A stretch of DNA of 64,000 nt from Endozoicomonas sp. 8E (GTDB lineage: Bacteria > Pseudomonadota > Gammaproteobacteria > Pseudomonadales > Endozoicomonadaceae). Positions within the stretch are counted from its first letter, which is position 1. Each line of letters starts with the position of its first letter. Of the stretch, positions 34,233 through 42,779 are shown one piece after another. The stretch covers positions 5,782,501 to 5,846,500 of the forward strand of contig NZ_CP120717.1 in assembly GCF_032883915.1 (NCBI RefSeq). The letters are read 5' to 3'. The position numbers and the translations under genes were made by a program. The notes beneath the pieces were generated by a model. The model worked only from the letters and a program-made list of their open reading frames with translations. It was not told the DNA's origin and did not search any database.

Positions 34233-36854
34233 TCAGTCCGTCAGTTTCTCCTGATAATCACACTTATTCATTTTATCCGCTGAAGGACCTGGTTCATCGC
34301 CCTCGTCGAGATCAGCAGGCTTGCGTTTTCGATCTCTTCTTTTGTGATACGACAGGGCTTGAGGGTTTTTGCATACCGTCCCGGACGGCCGTTGCTGGCC
34401 ATCCTCAATTACAGTTAAGTTACGGTTTTGTTGCTTGCCGTGGACGTTTATTTTGTGATTCGACAGGGCTTTGGCACTCTTGCAGACTTTCCCACATGAC
34501 CGCCGCTGAAAATCCTTCCCAACCACGATCACTTTACAGGTTTGTTGCCCGCTGTGGTACGTACTTTTGTGATCCGACAGGGCTTTAACACTCTTGCAGA
34601 CTTTCCCGCATGGCCGCTGCTGAAAACCCTCCCCAACCACGATCACTTTGCAGGTTTGTTGCCCGCTGTGGTATCTACTTTTGTGGTTCGACAGGACTCC
34701 AACATTCTTACAGACCGTCCCGCATGGGCGCTGCTGGCCAACCTCCCCGAACACGATCACTTCACAGGTTTGTGGCCCGGAGTGTTCTCCTCTTCTGTGA
34801 TTGGACAGGGCTTTAGCACTCTTGCAGAGCTTCCCACATGGCCGCTGCCGACCATCGTTTCCGACCACGACCTCTTTACAAACTCGTTGCCTGCCGTGGC
34901 ATTTACTTTTGTGGTCCGTTAAGGATACAGAATTCTTGCAGACCTTCCCGCATGGTCGCTGCTGGCCATCTTCCCCGAACACGGTCACTTCACAGAATCG
35001 TTGCCCGCTGTGGTATTTACTTTTGTGGTCCGACATGGCTCCAGCACTCTTACAGACCTTCCCACACGGTCGCTGCAGGCCATCGTCCCCGAAGGTGATC
35101 AATTCACAGGTTTGTGGCCCGGAGTGTTCTCCTCTGATGTGATTGAACAGGGCTTGAACATTCTTGCAGAGCTTCCCGCATGGTCGCTGCCAACCATCGC
35201 TCCCAACCACGATCACTTTACAGACTCGTTGCCCTCTGTGGTATTTACTTTTATGGTCCGTCAAGGCTATAGAATTCTTACAGATCTTCCCGCACGTTCG
35301 CTGCTGGCCATCATCCCCAAACAAGATCACTTCACAGACTCGTTGCCCGCTGTGGTATTTACTTTTGTGGTCCGTCAAGGCTACAGAATTCTTACAGATC
35401 TTCCCGCATGGTCGCTGTTCGTCATCCTCCCCATATATGATCACTTCGCAGGTTTTTTGCCCGCTGTGGTATTTGTTTTTATGAGCCGTCAGGGCCCTGG
35501 CATTCTTGCAAAACTTTCCGCACGGCCGCTTCTGGCCATCCTTCCCGACTTCGGTCAGATCACAGACTTTTTGCCCGGTATGGTTGTCTTTGTGATTCCT
35601 CAGGACTCCAGGACTCTTAAAGGCCTTCCTGCATGGGTGCTGCTGGCCGTCCTTACCGGCCTCGATCACCTCACAATTTTTTTGATCACTGTCGGCTTTA
35701 GCTTGTGCTGCGCCTGTCCGGGAAAAATGAGGTTGGCTCTGATCCAATCGGGATGACCTAGAGGTGGTTTGTTGTGTTTCTGAATGTTTAAGCGTAAAGG
35801 CAATCTCGTCTTCTTTAAGAAGACGCTGCAGATCAAGTGACCCGTTAATGACCGAAAAATCTTCAGTAATGGCAAACAAATGCCCGAGCATTGGCACATC
35901 ACTATCGAGTGACTCAGTAGCGCCAATGGCATTCTGGATTAAGTCTGTAAGGTCATCATCAATGCCATAAAATTGTGAGTCAGAATCGAATGGAAGCTGA
36001 ATGTCAGAAAAATCATTGAATGTTTTGCAAAGAGGGTTTTGACCGGACTCCATAGCATTTGCAGGATCAAAATTCCTCATGCAACTTGAGCAGTGTCCGG
36101 TAGCCAGGTGAACGCATGAATTTTTCAGGGTATTCAGGGGCCATTCAGCGGGCTCACTGCTCTCGGACAAGGGGTGCAATTGACAAAATCCATGACAGGG
36201 ATGAATGAAACAATTTAAACCCAAAGTGTGCAGGTGTTGCTGATCGCCTCCGTTTCCGCCGCTATAGTCATTATTCAGGGGTCTGATAATAGAGCTTATA
36301 GGCAGCAGGGTGGCTTTTGAGGCTGGCTGGCTGGATGATTCTGACGACTGGTATTGCGGTGAATTCTCTCCGGAACCAAACACTGCAGTGATGGTTGCAA
36401 ACGGGTGATTCCCCTCTGTCATTATAGATGTCACCTGTTGTTCAATCGTGCCAAAAAGCCGTTTATCGGGATTCCAATAGTTTTTTAAAAACCAGACAAC
36501 AGCGACAAGTACTTCTAAAGGAAGCCATAAATAAAGAGTTGCGATCCTGGGTCCCACTTTTGTGGTCACGAACAGTTCGTAAGCAATCAGCAGATTGCCA
36601 GCGTAAAGCCATTGCCACGAAATCGACTCAATGATGGTCTTTTCTATTCCATAATCATGTGACCTATGTCGTTTTTTATCAGTTACCAAATCTGGTTCTA
36701 CGTAGTCGTTTATATAGGCAATATCTGACAGGTTGCCCGACAACGTACGCCAGTCATGTTTTATAGAAAAGTTTTGTTTTGGGGAACCTGTATCCTGTTC
36801 AAGCTCCACAATAAAACGTCTTGTTAACGATCCTGCCTGACAGATGACAGACAA
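34233..36854 (-). CDS. Secreted multi-finger protein, paralog 4 (12 fingers)
   Basis: The longest copy, 873 residues from the TTG at 36854 (AUU at 36902). It has eleven well-formed fingers plus a terminal decayed one (Q-N-R-N-L-T-V-I-E-D-G), then D-R-K-R-K-P-A-D-L-D-E-G-D-E. The first finger has lost residues in its H-x-H part (H-K-D-N-H). Fingers R-V-C-K-E-V-V-V-G-N-D-G-R-Q-R-P-C and Q-T-C-E-V-I are near copies of those in paralog 3. The Cys/His cluster and acidic segment are present. As in all copies, the helix part R-x-C-G-K-x-C/F-K-x-x-x-A-L-x-x-H matches classical C2H2 fingers; only the first Cys is displaced. Confidence 0.75.
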   Translation of the reverse strand: MSVICQAGSLTRRFIVELEQDTGSPKQNFSIKHDWRTLSGNLSDIAYINDYVEPDLVTDKKRHRSHDYGIEKTIIESISWQWLYAGNLLIAYELFVTTKVGPRIATLYLWLPLEVLVAVVWFLKNYWNPDKRLFGTIEQQVTSIMTEGNHPFATITAVFGSGENSPQYQSSESSSQPASKATLLPISSIIRPLNNDYSGGNGGDQQHLHTLGLNCFIHPCHGFCQLHPLSESSEPAEWPLNTLKNSCVHLATGHCSSCMRNFDPANAMESGQNPLCKTFNDFSDIQLPFDSDSQFYGIDDDLTDLIQNAIGATESLDSDVPMLGHLFAITEDFSVINGSLDLQRLLKEDEIAFTLKHSETQQTTSRSSRLDQSQPHFSRTGAAQAKADSDQKNCEVIEAGKDGQQHPCRKAFKSPGVLRNHKDNHTGQKVCDLTEVGKDGQKRPCGKFCKNARALTAHKNKYHSGQKTCEVIIYGEDDEQRPCGKICKNSVALTDHKSKYHSGQRVCEVILFGDDGQQRTCGKICKNSIALTDHKSKYHRGQRVCKVIVVGSDGWQRPCGKLCKNVQALFNHIRGEHSGPQTCELITFGDDGLQRPCGKVCKSAGAMSDHKSKYHSGQRFCEVTVFGEDGQQRPCGKVCKNSVSLTDHKSKCHGRQRVCKEVVVGNDGRQRPCGKLCKSAKALSNHRRGEHSGPQTCEVIVFGEVGQQRPCGTVCKNVGVLSNHKSRYHSGQQTCKVIVVGEGFQQRPCGKVCKSVKALSDHKSTYHSGQQTCKVIVVGKDFQRRSCGKVCKSAKALSNHKINVHGKQQNRNLTVIEDGQQRPSGTVCKNPQALSYHKRRDRKRKPADLDEGDEPGPSADKMNKCDYQEKLTD

Positions 36855-37038
36855 CGACAGTAGCAGTGACAGCAGTGCCGCAAAGGGTGAGTGCTTAATA
36901 ATTCTATCTCTGCATTCCGGTTTACAGAGAGGAAGGATAGATCAAGAAAATAAACACGTTTTCTGTCAAAGCGCTCAAAAATCATACTCCTGTGCTCCCG
37001 GGGCGTTGACAGGTATCAGTCCGCCAGCTTCCGCCCTG

Positions 37039-39549
37039 CTAATCACACTTGTTCACTTTATCTGCTGGCGGACTGAGTTCATCGTCCTCGCCCGCAGCAG
37101 GCTTGCGTTTTCGATCTCTTCTTTTGTGATACGACAGGGTTTGAGTTTTTTTGCAGACCGCCCCGGACGACCATTGTTGGCCATGCTCGATTACGGTCAG
37201 GTTACAGTGTTGTTGGTTGCTATGGGCGCTTCTTTTGTGATACAACATGGCTCTGACATTCTTGCAGAGTTTCCCGCATGGTCGCTGCTGACCATCCTCC
37301 CCAACCACGATCACTTTACAGCTTTGTTGCCCGCTGTGGTATCTACTCTTGTGTTCCGACAAGGCTAAAGCACTCTTACAGACCTTCTTGCATGGTCGCT
37401 GCTGACCATCCTTCCCGAAAAGGATCACTTCACAGGTTTGTTGCCTGGAGTGTTCTCCTCTTTTGTGATCCGTCAGAGCAACACCACTCTTAAAGACCTT
37501 CCCGCATGGTCGCTGCTGGCCACCCTCCCCAAACATGATCACTTCACAGGTTTGTTGCCCTCTGTGGTATTTGCTTTTGTGATTCGACAGGGCTTTAGCA
37601 TGTTTGCAGAGCTTCCCGCACGGCCGCCGCTGACCATCCTCCCCGAACACGATCACTTCACAGGTCTGTTGCACGCTATGGTATCTGCTTTTGTGATTCG
37701 ACAAGGCTGAAGAATTCTTAAAGACCTCCCCGCATGGCCGCAACTGACCCTCCTCCCCAACCACGATCGCTTTACAGGTTTGTTGCCCACTGTGGTATTT
37801 ATTTTTGTGGTCCTTTAGGGCTTTCGTATTCTTTTGGACCTTACCGCATGGTCGCTGCTGGCCATCTTCCCCGAACACAGTCACTTTACAGGTTTGTTGC
37901 CCTCTGTGGTATTCACTTTTGTGGCTCGACAGGGCTCCAGCATTCTTACAGACCTTCCCGCATGGTCGCTGCTGGCCATCCTGCCCAACCACAATCACCT
38001 CACAGGTTTTTTGCCCGGTGTGGCATGTGCCTTTGTGATTCGACAGGGCTATGACATTCTTGCAGAGCTGCCCGCATGGCCGCTGCTGACCATCCTCCCC
38101 GAACACGATCAATTTACAGGTTTGTTGCCCACTGTGGTATTTATTTTTGTGGTCCTTTAGGGCTTTCCTATTCTTTAGGGCCTTACCGCATGGTCGCTGC
38201 TGGCCGTCTTCCCCGAACACAGTCACTTTACAGGTTTGTTGCCCTCTGTGGTATTCACTTTTGTGGCTCGACAGGGCTCTAGCATTCTTACAGACCTTCC
38301 AGCATGGCCGCTGCTGGCCGTCCTCCCCGACCACGGTCAACTCACAGACTTTTTGACTACTGTCGGCTTTAGCTTGTACTGCGCCTGTTCGGGAAAGATG
38401 AGGTTGGCGATCCAATTGGGATAATTTGGAGGTGCTTTGAAGTGTCTCTGAAGGGTTAAGCGTAAAGGTAGGCTCGTCTTCTTTGAGAAGACGCTGTAAA
38501 TCGGGTGACCCATTAACGATCGAAAAATCATCAGCATTGGAAGACAAATGCTCGAGCATTGGCACATCATCATCGAGTGACTCAGTAGCGTCAATGGCAT
38601 TCTGGATTAAGCCTGTAAGGTGACCATCAATGTCATCAAATGGTGGTACAGACTCGAACGGGAGCTGAATGTCAGAAAGATCATGCAATGTATTGAAAAA
38701 AGGGTTTTGATGGGACTCCGAAGCATATGCAGGATCAAAATGTTTCATGCAACTTGAGCAGTGTCCAGTGGCCAGGTGAACACATGAGATTTTCAGGGTA
38801 TTCAGGGGCCATTCAGTGGACTCGCTGCTCTCGAACAAGGGTTTCAATTGACAAAATCCATGACAGGGATGAATGAAACAATTTAAACCCAAAGTATGCA
38901 GCTGTTGCTGATCGCCTCCGTTTCCACCGCTATAGTCATTATTCCGGGGGCTGATAAAAGAGCTTATAGACGCCAGGGTGGCTTTTGAGGCTGGCTGGCC
39001 GGATGATTCTGACGACTGATATTGCGGTGAGTTCTCTGTGGAGCCAAACACTGCAGTGATGGTTGCAAACCGGTGATCCCCCTCTGTCATTATAGAGTTC
39101 ACCTGTTGTTCAATCGTGCCAAACAGCCGTGTATCGGGATTCCAATAGTTTTTTAAAAACCAGGCAACAGCGACAAGCACTTCTAAAGGAAGCGATAAAT
39201 AAGGGGTGGTGATCCTGGTTGCCACTTTTGTGGTCACGGTCAGTTCGTAAGCAATAAGTAGATTCGTAGCGCAAAGCCATTGCCACGAACTCGACTCAAT
39301 GATGGTCTTTTCTATTCCATAACCAGGTGATCCATGTCGTTTTTTATAAGGTGGCAAACCTGGTTGTTCATAGTCGTTTATGTGGGCAATATCTGATGGG
39401 TTGCCCGACAACGTACGCCAGTCACGTTTTAAAGAAAAGTTTTGTTTTGAGGAGCCTGCATCCCGTTCAAGCTCGACAATAAAACGTCTTGTCAAGGATC
39501 CGGCCTGACAGATGACAGACAACGACAGTAGCAGTAACAGCGGTACCAC
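37039..39549 (-). CDS. Secreted multi-finger protein, paralog 5 (11 fingers)
   Basis: 836 residues from the GTG at 39549 (M-V-P-L-L-L-L-L-S-L-S-V), with AUU at 39570 as the alternative. Ten fingers plus a decayed one. Two blocks of fingers (1-2 and 4-5) are near repeats (Q-T-C-K-V-T-V-F-G-E-D-G, then K-N-x-K-A-L-K-D-H-K-N-K-Y-H), showing recent two-finger duplication. The tail D-R-K-R-K-P-A-A-G-E-D-D ends at N-K-C-D, shorter than in the sisters. The Cys/His cluster is LGLNCFIHPCHGFCQL. Export by Sec and action outside the cell are inferred from the signal region. Confidence 0.75.
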   Translation of the reverse strand: MVPLLLLLSLSVICQAGSLTRRFIVELERDAGSSKQNFSLKRDWRTLSGNPSDIAHINDYEQPGLPPYKKRHGSPGYGIEKTIIESSSWQWLCATNLLIAYELTVTTKVATRITTPYLSLPLEVLVAVAWFLKNYWNPDTRLFGTIEQQVNSIMTEGDHRFATITAVFGSTENSPQYQSSESSGQPASKATLASISSFISPRNNDYSGGNGGDQQQLHTLGLNCFIHPCHGFCQLKPLFESSESTEWPLNTLKISCVHLATGHCSSCMKHFDPAYASESHQNPFFNTLHDLSDIQLPFESVPPFDDIDGHLTGLIQNAIDATESLDDDVPMLEHLSSNADDFSIVNGSPDLQRLLKEDEPTFTLNPSETLQSTSKLSQLDRQPHLSRTGAVQAKADSSQKVCELTVVGEDGQQRPCWKVCKNARALSSHKSEYHRGQQTCKVTVFGEDGQQRPCGKALKNRKALKDHKNKYHSGQQTCKLIVFGEDGQQRPCGQLCKNVIALSNHKGTCHTGQKTCEVIVVGQDGQQRPCGKVCKNAGALSSHKSEYHRGQQTCKVTVFGEDGQQRPCGKVQKNTKALKDHKNKYHSGQQTCKAIVVGEEGQLRPCGEVFKNSSALSNHKSRYHSVQQTCEVIVFGEDGQRRPCGKLCKHAKALSNHKSKYHRGQQTCEVIMFGEGGQQRPCGKVFKSGVALTDHKRGEHSRQQTCEVILFGKDGQQRPCKKVCKSALALSEHKSRYHSGQQSCKVIVVGEDGQQRPCGKLCKNVRAMLYHKRSAHSNQQHCNLTVIEHGQQWSSGAVCKKTQTLSYHKRRDRKRKPAAGEDDELSPPADKVNKCD

Positions 39550-39682
39550 AAAGAGCGAGTGCTTAATAATTCTATCTCTGCATTCCGGTTTACAGAGAGG
39601 AAGGATAGATCAAGAAAATAAGCATGTTTCTGTCAAAACGTTCAAAAATGATACTCCTGGCTGCAAAAGGTAAAACCGATAA

Positions 39683-39846
39683 TGCCACTCGTTGGAGTAC
39701 TCGTTCCATGACTGCTGTCAGCGACGTAAGTGAAGCCAGTTTTCGACGAATCTGGAAGGCAAATGGCTTCTTGCAGAGACGTTCAAATTCTCTTTCTTAT
39801 CAGGTCGCTGATAACCTGGCCGAAAAGGCAGCTGCCAGGACGTTGA
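39683..39846. repeat. Spacer repeat between finger genes 5 and 6
   Basis: Second long copy of the sequence at 29043-29221, with the same start (CCACTCGTTGGAGTACTCG) and end (GCTGCCAGGACGTTGACAG). It occupies most of the 303-base spacer. Confidence 0.6.
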
Positions 39847-39852
39847 CAGCTA

Positions 39853-42381
39853 TCAGTCCGTCAACTTTTCCTGGTAATCACACTTACTCACTTTATCTGC
39901 TGGAGGACTTGTTTCATCGTCCTTGTCTACATCAGCAGGCTTGCGTTTTCGATCTCTTCTTTTGCGATCCGACAGGACTTGAGGTTTTCTGCAGACCGCC
40001 ATGAACTGCCGTTGCCGGGCATCCTCGATTACGGTTAGATTACTGTTTTGTTGCACTCTATGCGCGTTTTTTTTGTGATACGACATGGCTCTGGCATTCT
40101 TGCAGACTTTCCCGCATGGCTGCTGCTGACCATCCGCCCCGACCACGGTCACTTTACAGGTTTGTTGCCCTCTGTGGTATTCACTTTTGTGGTTCGACAG
40201 GGCTCCAGCATTCTTACAGACCTTCCCGCATGGTCGCTGCTGACCATCCTCCCCAAAGATGATCACTGCACAGGTTTTTTGCCCGCTGTGGCATGTACTT
40301 TTGTGATATATCAGGACTTTAGCATTCTTGCAGAGCTTCCCGCATGGCCGCTGCTGACCATCCTCCCCGAACACGATCACTCTACAGGTTTGTTGCCCGC
40401 TGTGGTATTTACTTTTGTGGTCCCAGAAGGCTTTGATACTCTTAAGGACCTTACCGCATTGTCGCTGCTGGCCGTCCTCCCCAAAAATGATCACTTCGCA
40501 GATTTTTTGCCGGGAGTGTTCACTTCTTTTATGATTCGTGAGGGCTTTAGCATTCTTGCAGAGCTTCGCGCATGACCGCTGCTGACCATCCTCTGCGAAC
40601 ACGATCACTTCACAGGTTTGTTGCCCTCTGTGATATCTACTTTTGTGATCCGACAGGGCTTTGGCATTCTTGTAAAGCTTCCCGCATGGCCTTTGCTGGC
40701 CGTCCTCTCCGACTTCGGTCAGGACACAGACTTTTGGCCCGCTGTGGCATGTACTTTTGTGATCCGCCAGGGATCCAGCATTCTTGTAGACAATCCCACA
40801 TGGCCGCTGCTGGCCGTCCTCCCCGACCACGGTCACCTCACAGACTTTTTGCCCGGTGTGGTATTTACTTTTGTGGTCCGACAAGGCAAAAGCACTCTTA
40901 CAGACCTTCCGGCATGGTCGCTGCTGGCCATCCTCCCCAACAATGATCACTTCGCAGGTTTGTTGCCCGGAGTGTTTGCCTCTTTTATGATTCGACAGGG
41001 TTTTAGCATTCTTGCAGAGCTTCCCGCATGGCCGTTGCTGACCATCCTCCCCAACCACCATCACTTTGCAGGTTTGTTGCCTGCTGTGGTATTTACTTTT
41101 ATGATTCGCCGAGGCTCCATCACTCTCAGAGACCTTCCCGCATGGCCGCTGCTGGCCATCCTCCCCGGCCACGGTCGACTCACAGGCTTCTTGAGCGCTG
41201 TCGGCTTTAGCCTTTGCTGCGCCTGTCCGGGAGCGATGAGGTTGGCTCTGATCCAATTGCGATGACTTAGAGGTGGTTTGTTGTATTTCTGAAGGGGTAA
41301 GCGTAAAGGCAAGCTCGTCTTCTTTGAGAAGACACGGTAGATCGAGTGACCCACTAATGACCGCAAAATCATCAGCAATGGTAGAAAAATGCCCGACCAT
41401 TGACGCATTATCATTGAGTGAGCCGTTAGCTTCGATGGTATTCTGGACTGCGTTTGTCAGGTGGACGTCAATGCCATCAAATTGTGATTCAGAATCGAAT
41501 GGGAGCTGAATGTCAGAAAGATCATTCAATGTCTTGAAAAGAGGGTTTTGACGAGACTCCGCAGCATATGCAGGATAAAAATGCCTCATGCAACTTGAGC
41601 AGTGTCCAGAAGCCAAGTGAACACATGAGCTTTCCGGGGTACTCAGTGGCCATTCAGCGGGCTTACTGCTATCGGATAGAGGGTGCAATTGACAAAAGCC
41701 ATGACAGGGATGGATGAAACAATTTAAACCCAAAGTGTGCAGGTATTGCTGATGGCCTCCGTTACCGCCGTTATAGTCATTATACAGTAGGCTAATAAAA
41801 GAGCTTATAGTCGGCAGGGTGCCTTTTGGGGCTGGCTGGCTGGACGATTCCGACGACTGGAATTGTGGTGCGTTCTCTCCGGAGCCAGACATTGCGGTGA
41901 TGGTTGCAAACGGATGGTCCCCCTGTGTCAACCTTGATGCCGCCTGTTGCTCAATCGGGCTAAACAGCTGTTTATTGGGGTTCCAATAGTTTTTTAAAAG
42001 ACAAGCAACAGTGACAAGCACTTCTAAAGGAAGCCATAAATAAGTGGTGGCGATCATGGGCGCTACTTTTGTTGTCACGGCCAGTTCGTAAGCAATCTGC
42101 AGATTTGTAGCGTAAAGCCATTGCCACGAAATCGACTCAATGATGGTCTTTTCTATTCCATGATCATTTGCACTATGTCGTTTTTTATCAGATGGCAAAT
42201 CTGGTTCTACATAGTCGTTTATGTGGGCAATATCTAATGGGTTGCCCGACAACGTATGCCAGTTACGTTTTATAGAAAAGTTTTGTTTTGGGGAGCCTGC
42301 ATCCCGTTCAAGCTCCACAATAAAACGTCTTGTTAATGATCCTGCCTGACAGATGACAGACAACGACAGTAGCAGTAACAA
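39853..42381 (-). CDS. Secreted multi-finger protein, paralog 6 (11 fingers)
   Basis: 842 residues from the TTG at 42381; the signal region continues upstream to AUU at 42411, giving I-I-K-H-S-L-F-A-A-L-L-L-L-L-L-S-L-S-V. No ATG, GTG or TTG lies between that AUU and the upstream stop in frame. Ten fingers plus a decayed one, then D-R-K-R-K-P-A-D-V-D-K-D-D-E. Finger 1 is degenerate (K-V-S-E-S-D-G-A-S-A-N-H). This is the first gene of the array in transcription order; upstream are a TTGACA box (42473-42478) and a transposable element. Function is unknown; the zinc-finger reading rests on Cys/His spacing alone. Confidence 0.75.
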   Translation of the reverse strand: MLLLLSLSVICQAGSLTRRFIVELERDAGSPKQNFSIKRNWHTLSGNPLDIAHINDYVEPDLPSDKKRHSANDHGIEKTIIESISWQWLYATNLQIAYELAVTTKVAPMIATTYLWLPLEVLVTVACLLKNYWNPNKQLFSPIEQQAASRLTQGDHPFATITAMSGSGENAPQFQSSESSSQPAPKGTLPTISSFISLLYNDYNGGNGGHQQYLHTLGLNCFIHPCHGFCQLHPLSDSSKPAEWPLSTPESSCVHLASGHCSSCMRHFYPAYAAESRQNPLFKTLNDLSDIQLPFDSESQFDGIDVHLTNAVQNTIEANGSLNDNASMVGHFSTIADDFAVISGSLDLPCLLKEDELAFTLTPSEIQQTTSKSSQLDQSQPHRSRTGAAKAKADSAQEACESTVAGEDGQQRPCGKVSESDGASANHKSKYHSRQQTCKVMVVGEDGQQRPCGKLCKNAKTLSNHKRGKHSGQQTCEVIIVGEDGQQRPCRKVCKSAFALSDHKSKYHTGQKVCEVTVVGEDGQQRPCGIVYKNAGSLADHKSTCHSGPKVCVLTEVGEDGQQRPCGKLYKNAKALSDHKSRYHRGQQTCEVIVFAEDGQQRSCAKLCKNAKALTNHKRSEHSRQKICEVIIFGEDGQQRQCGKVLKSIKAFWDHKSKYHSGQQTCRVIVFGEDGQQRPCGKLCKNAKVLIYHKSTCHSGQKTCAVIIFGEDGQQRPCGKVCKNAGALSNHKSEYHRGQQTCKVTVVGADGQQQPCGKVCKNARAMSYHKKNAHRVQQNSNLTVIEDARQRQFMAVCRKPQVLSDRKRRDRKRKPADVDKDDETSPPADKVSKCDYQEKLTD

Positions 42382-42472
42382 CAGTGCCGCAAAGAGTGAG
42401 TGCTTAATAATTATATCCCTGCATTCAGGTATACAGAGAGGAAGGATAGATCAAGAAAATAAACATGTTTTC

Positions 42473-42478
42473 TGTCAA
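42473..42478 (-). promoter_or_regulatory. Conserved TTGACA box upstream of finger gene 6
   Basis: TTGACA on the minus strand within TTTTGACAGAAAACATG, about 60 bases before the AUU. The same sequence precedes most of the other paralogs. A clear -10 at the right distance is not visible (TCTATC is the nearest), so this is tentative. Confidence 0.3.
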
Positions 42479-42502
42479 AACGCTCAAACTCCTATGCCCC
42501 CG

Positions 42503-42710
42503 GCAGCCTGTCGGACTTAAGACTGCCCTACGCGGCAACTGCTCCTGCATTGCTCTGGCTCCTGTATCGATGCATTCGTGCGGTTGCGATAAATCGGTTT
42601 AAAAATCCCTGCTCCCTCGTCAAATAGCTTGCTATTCTCCTCGGAATCAGAAATTCTTATCCTCAATTTCTCACAATCCTTGCTTCGGACGCTTAAGTCC
42701 GACAGGCTGC
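42503..42710. repeat. Non-autonomous element, 19-base perfect inverted ends
   Basis: A 208-base element bounded by GCAGCCTGTCGGACTTAAG and its exact reverse complement. Read on the minus strand it holds a 48-codon frame, R-I-R-I-S-D-S-E-E-N-S-K-L-F-D-E-G then Q-C-R-S-S-C-R-V-G-Q-S, that spans most of its length. A half copy lies at 24760-24856. There is no transposase. Confidence 0.85.
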
Positions 42711-42779
42711 TAGGAGCGGGCCGCTATTCGTGCTTCAATAGCCTTTTAATCATTAAGCCTGTGATATTGGAATCCAAGT

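Noticed and set aside
35001..41265. Long plus-strand open frames of 100-250 codons across the finger arrays
   Set aside because: They are antisense to the 114-bp repeats and simply repeat with the same period (L-P-A-W-P-L-L-T-I-L). The minus-strand genes have the signal region and conserved Cys/His, so the plus frames are shadows.
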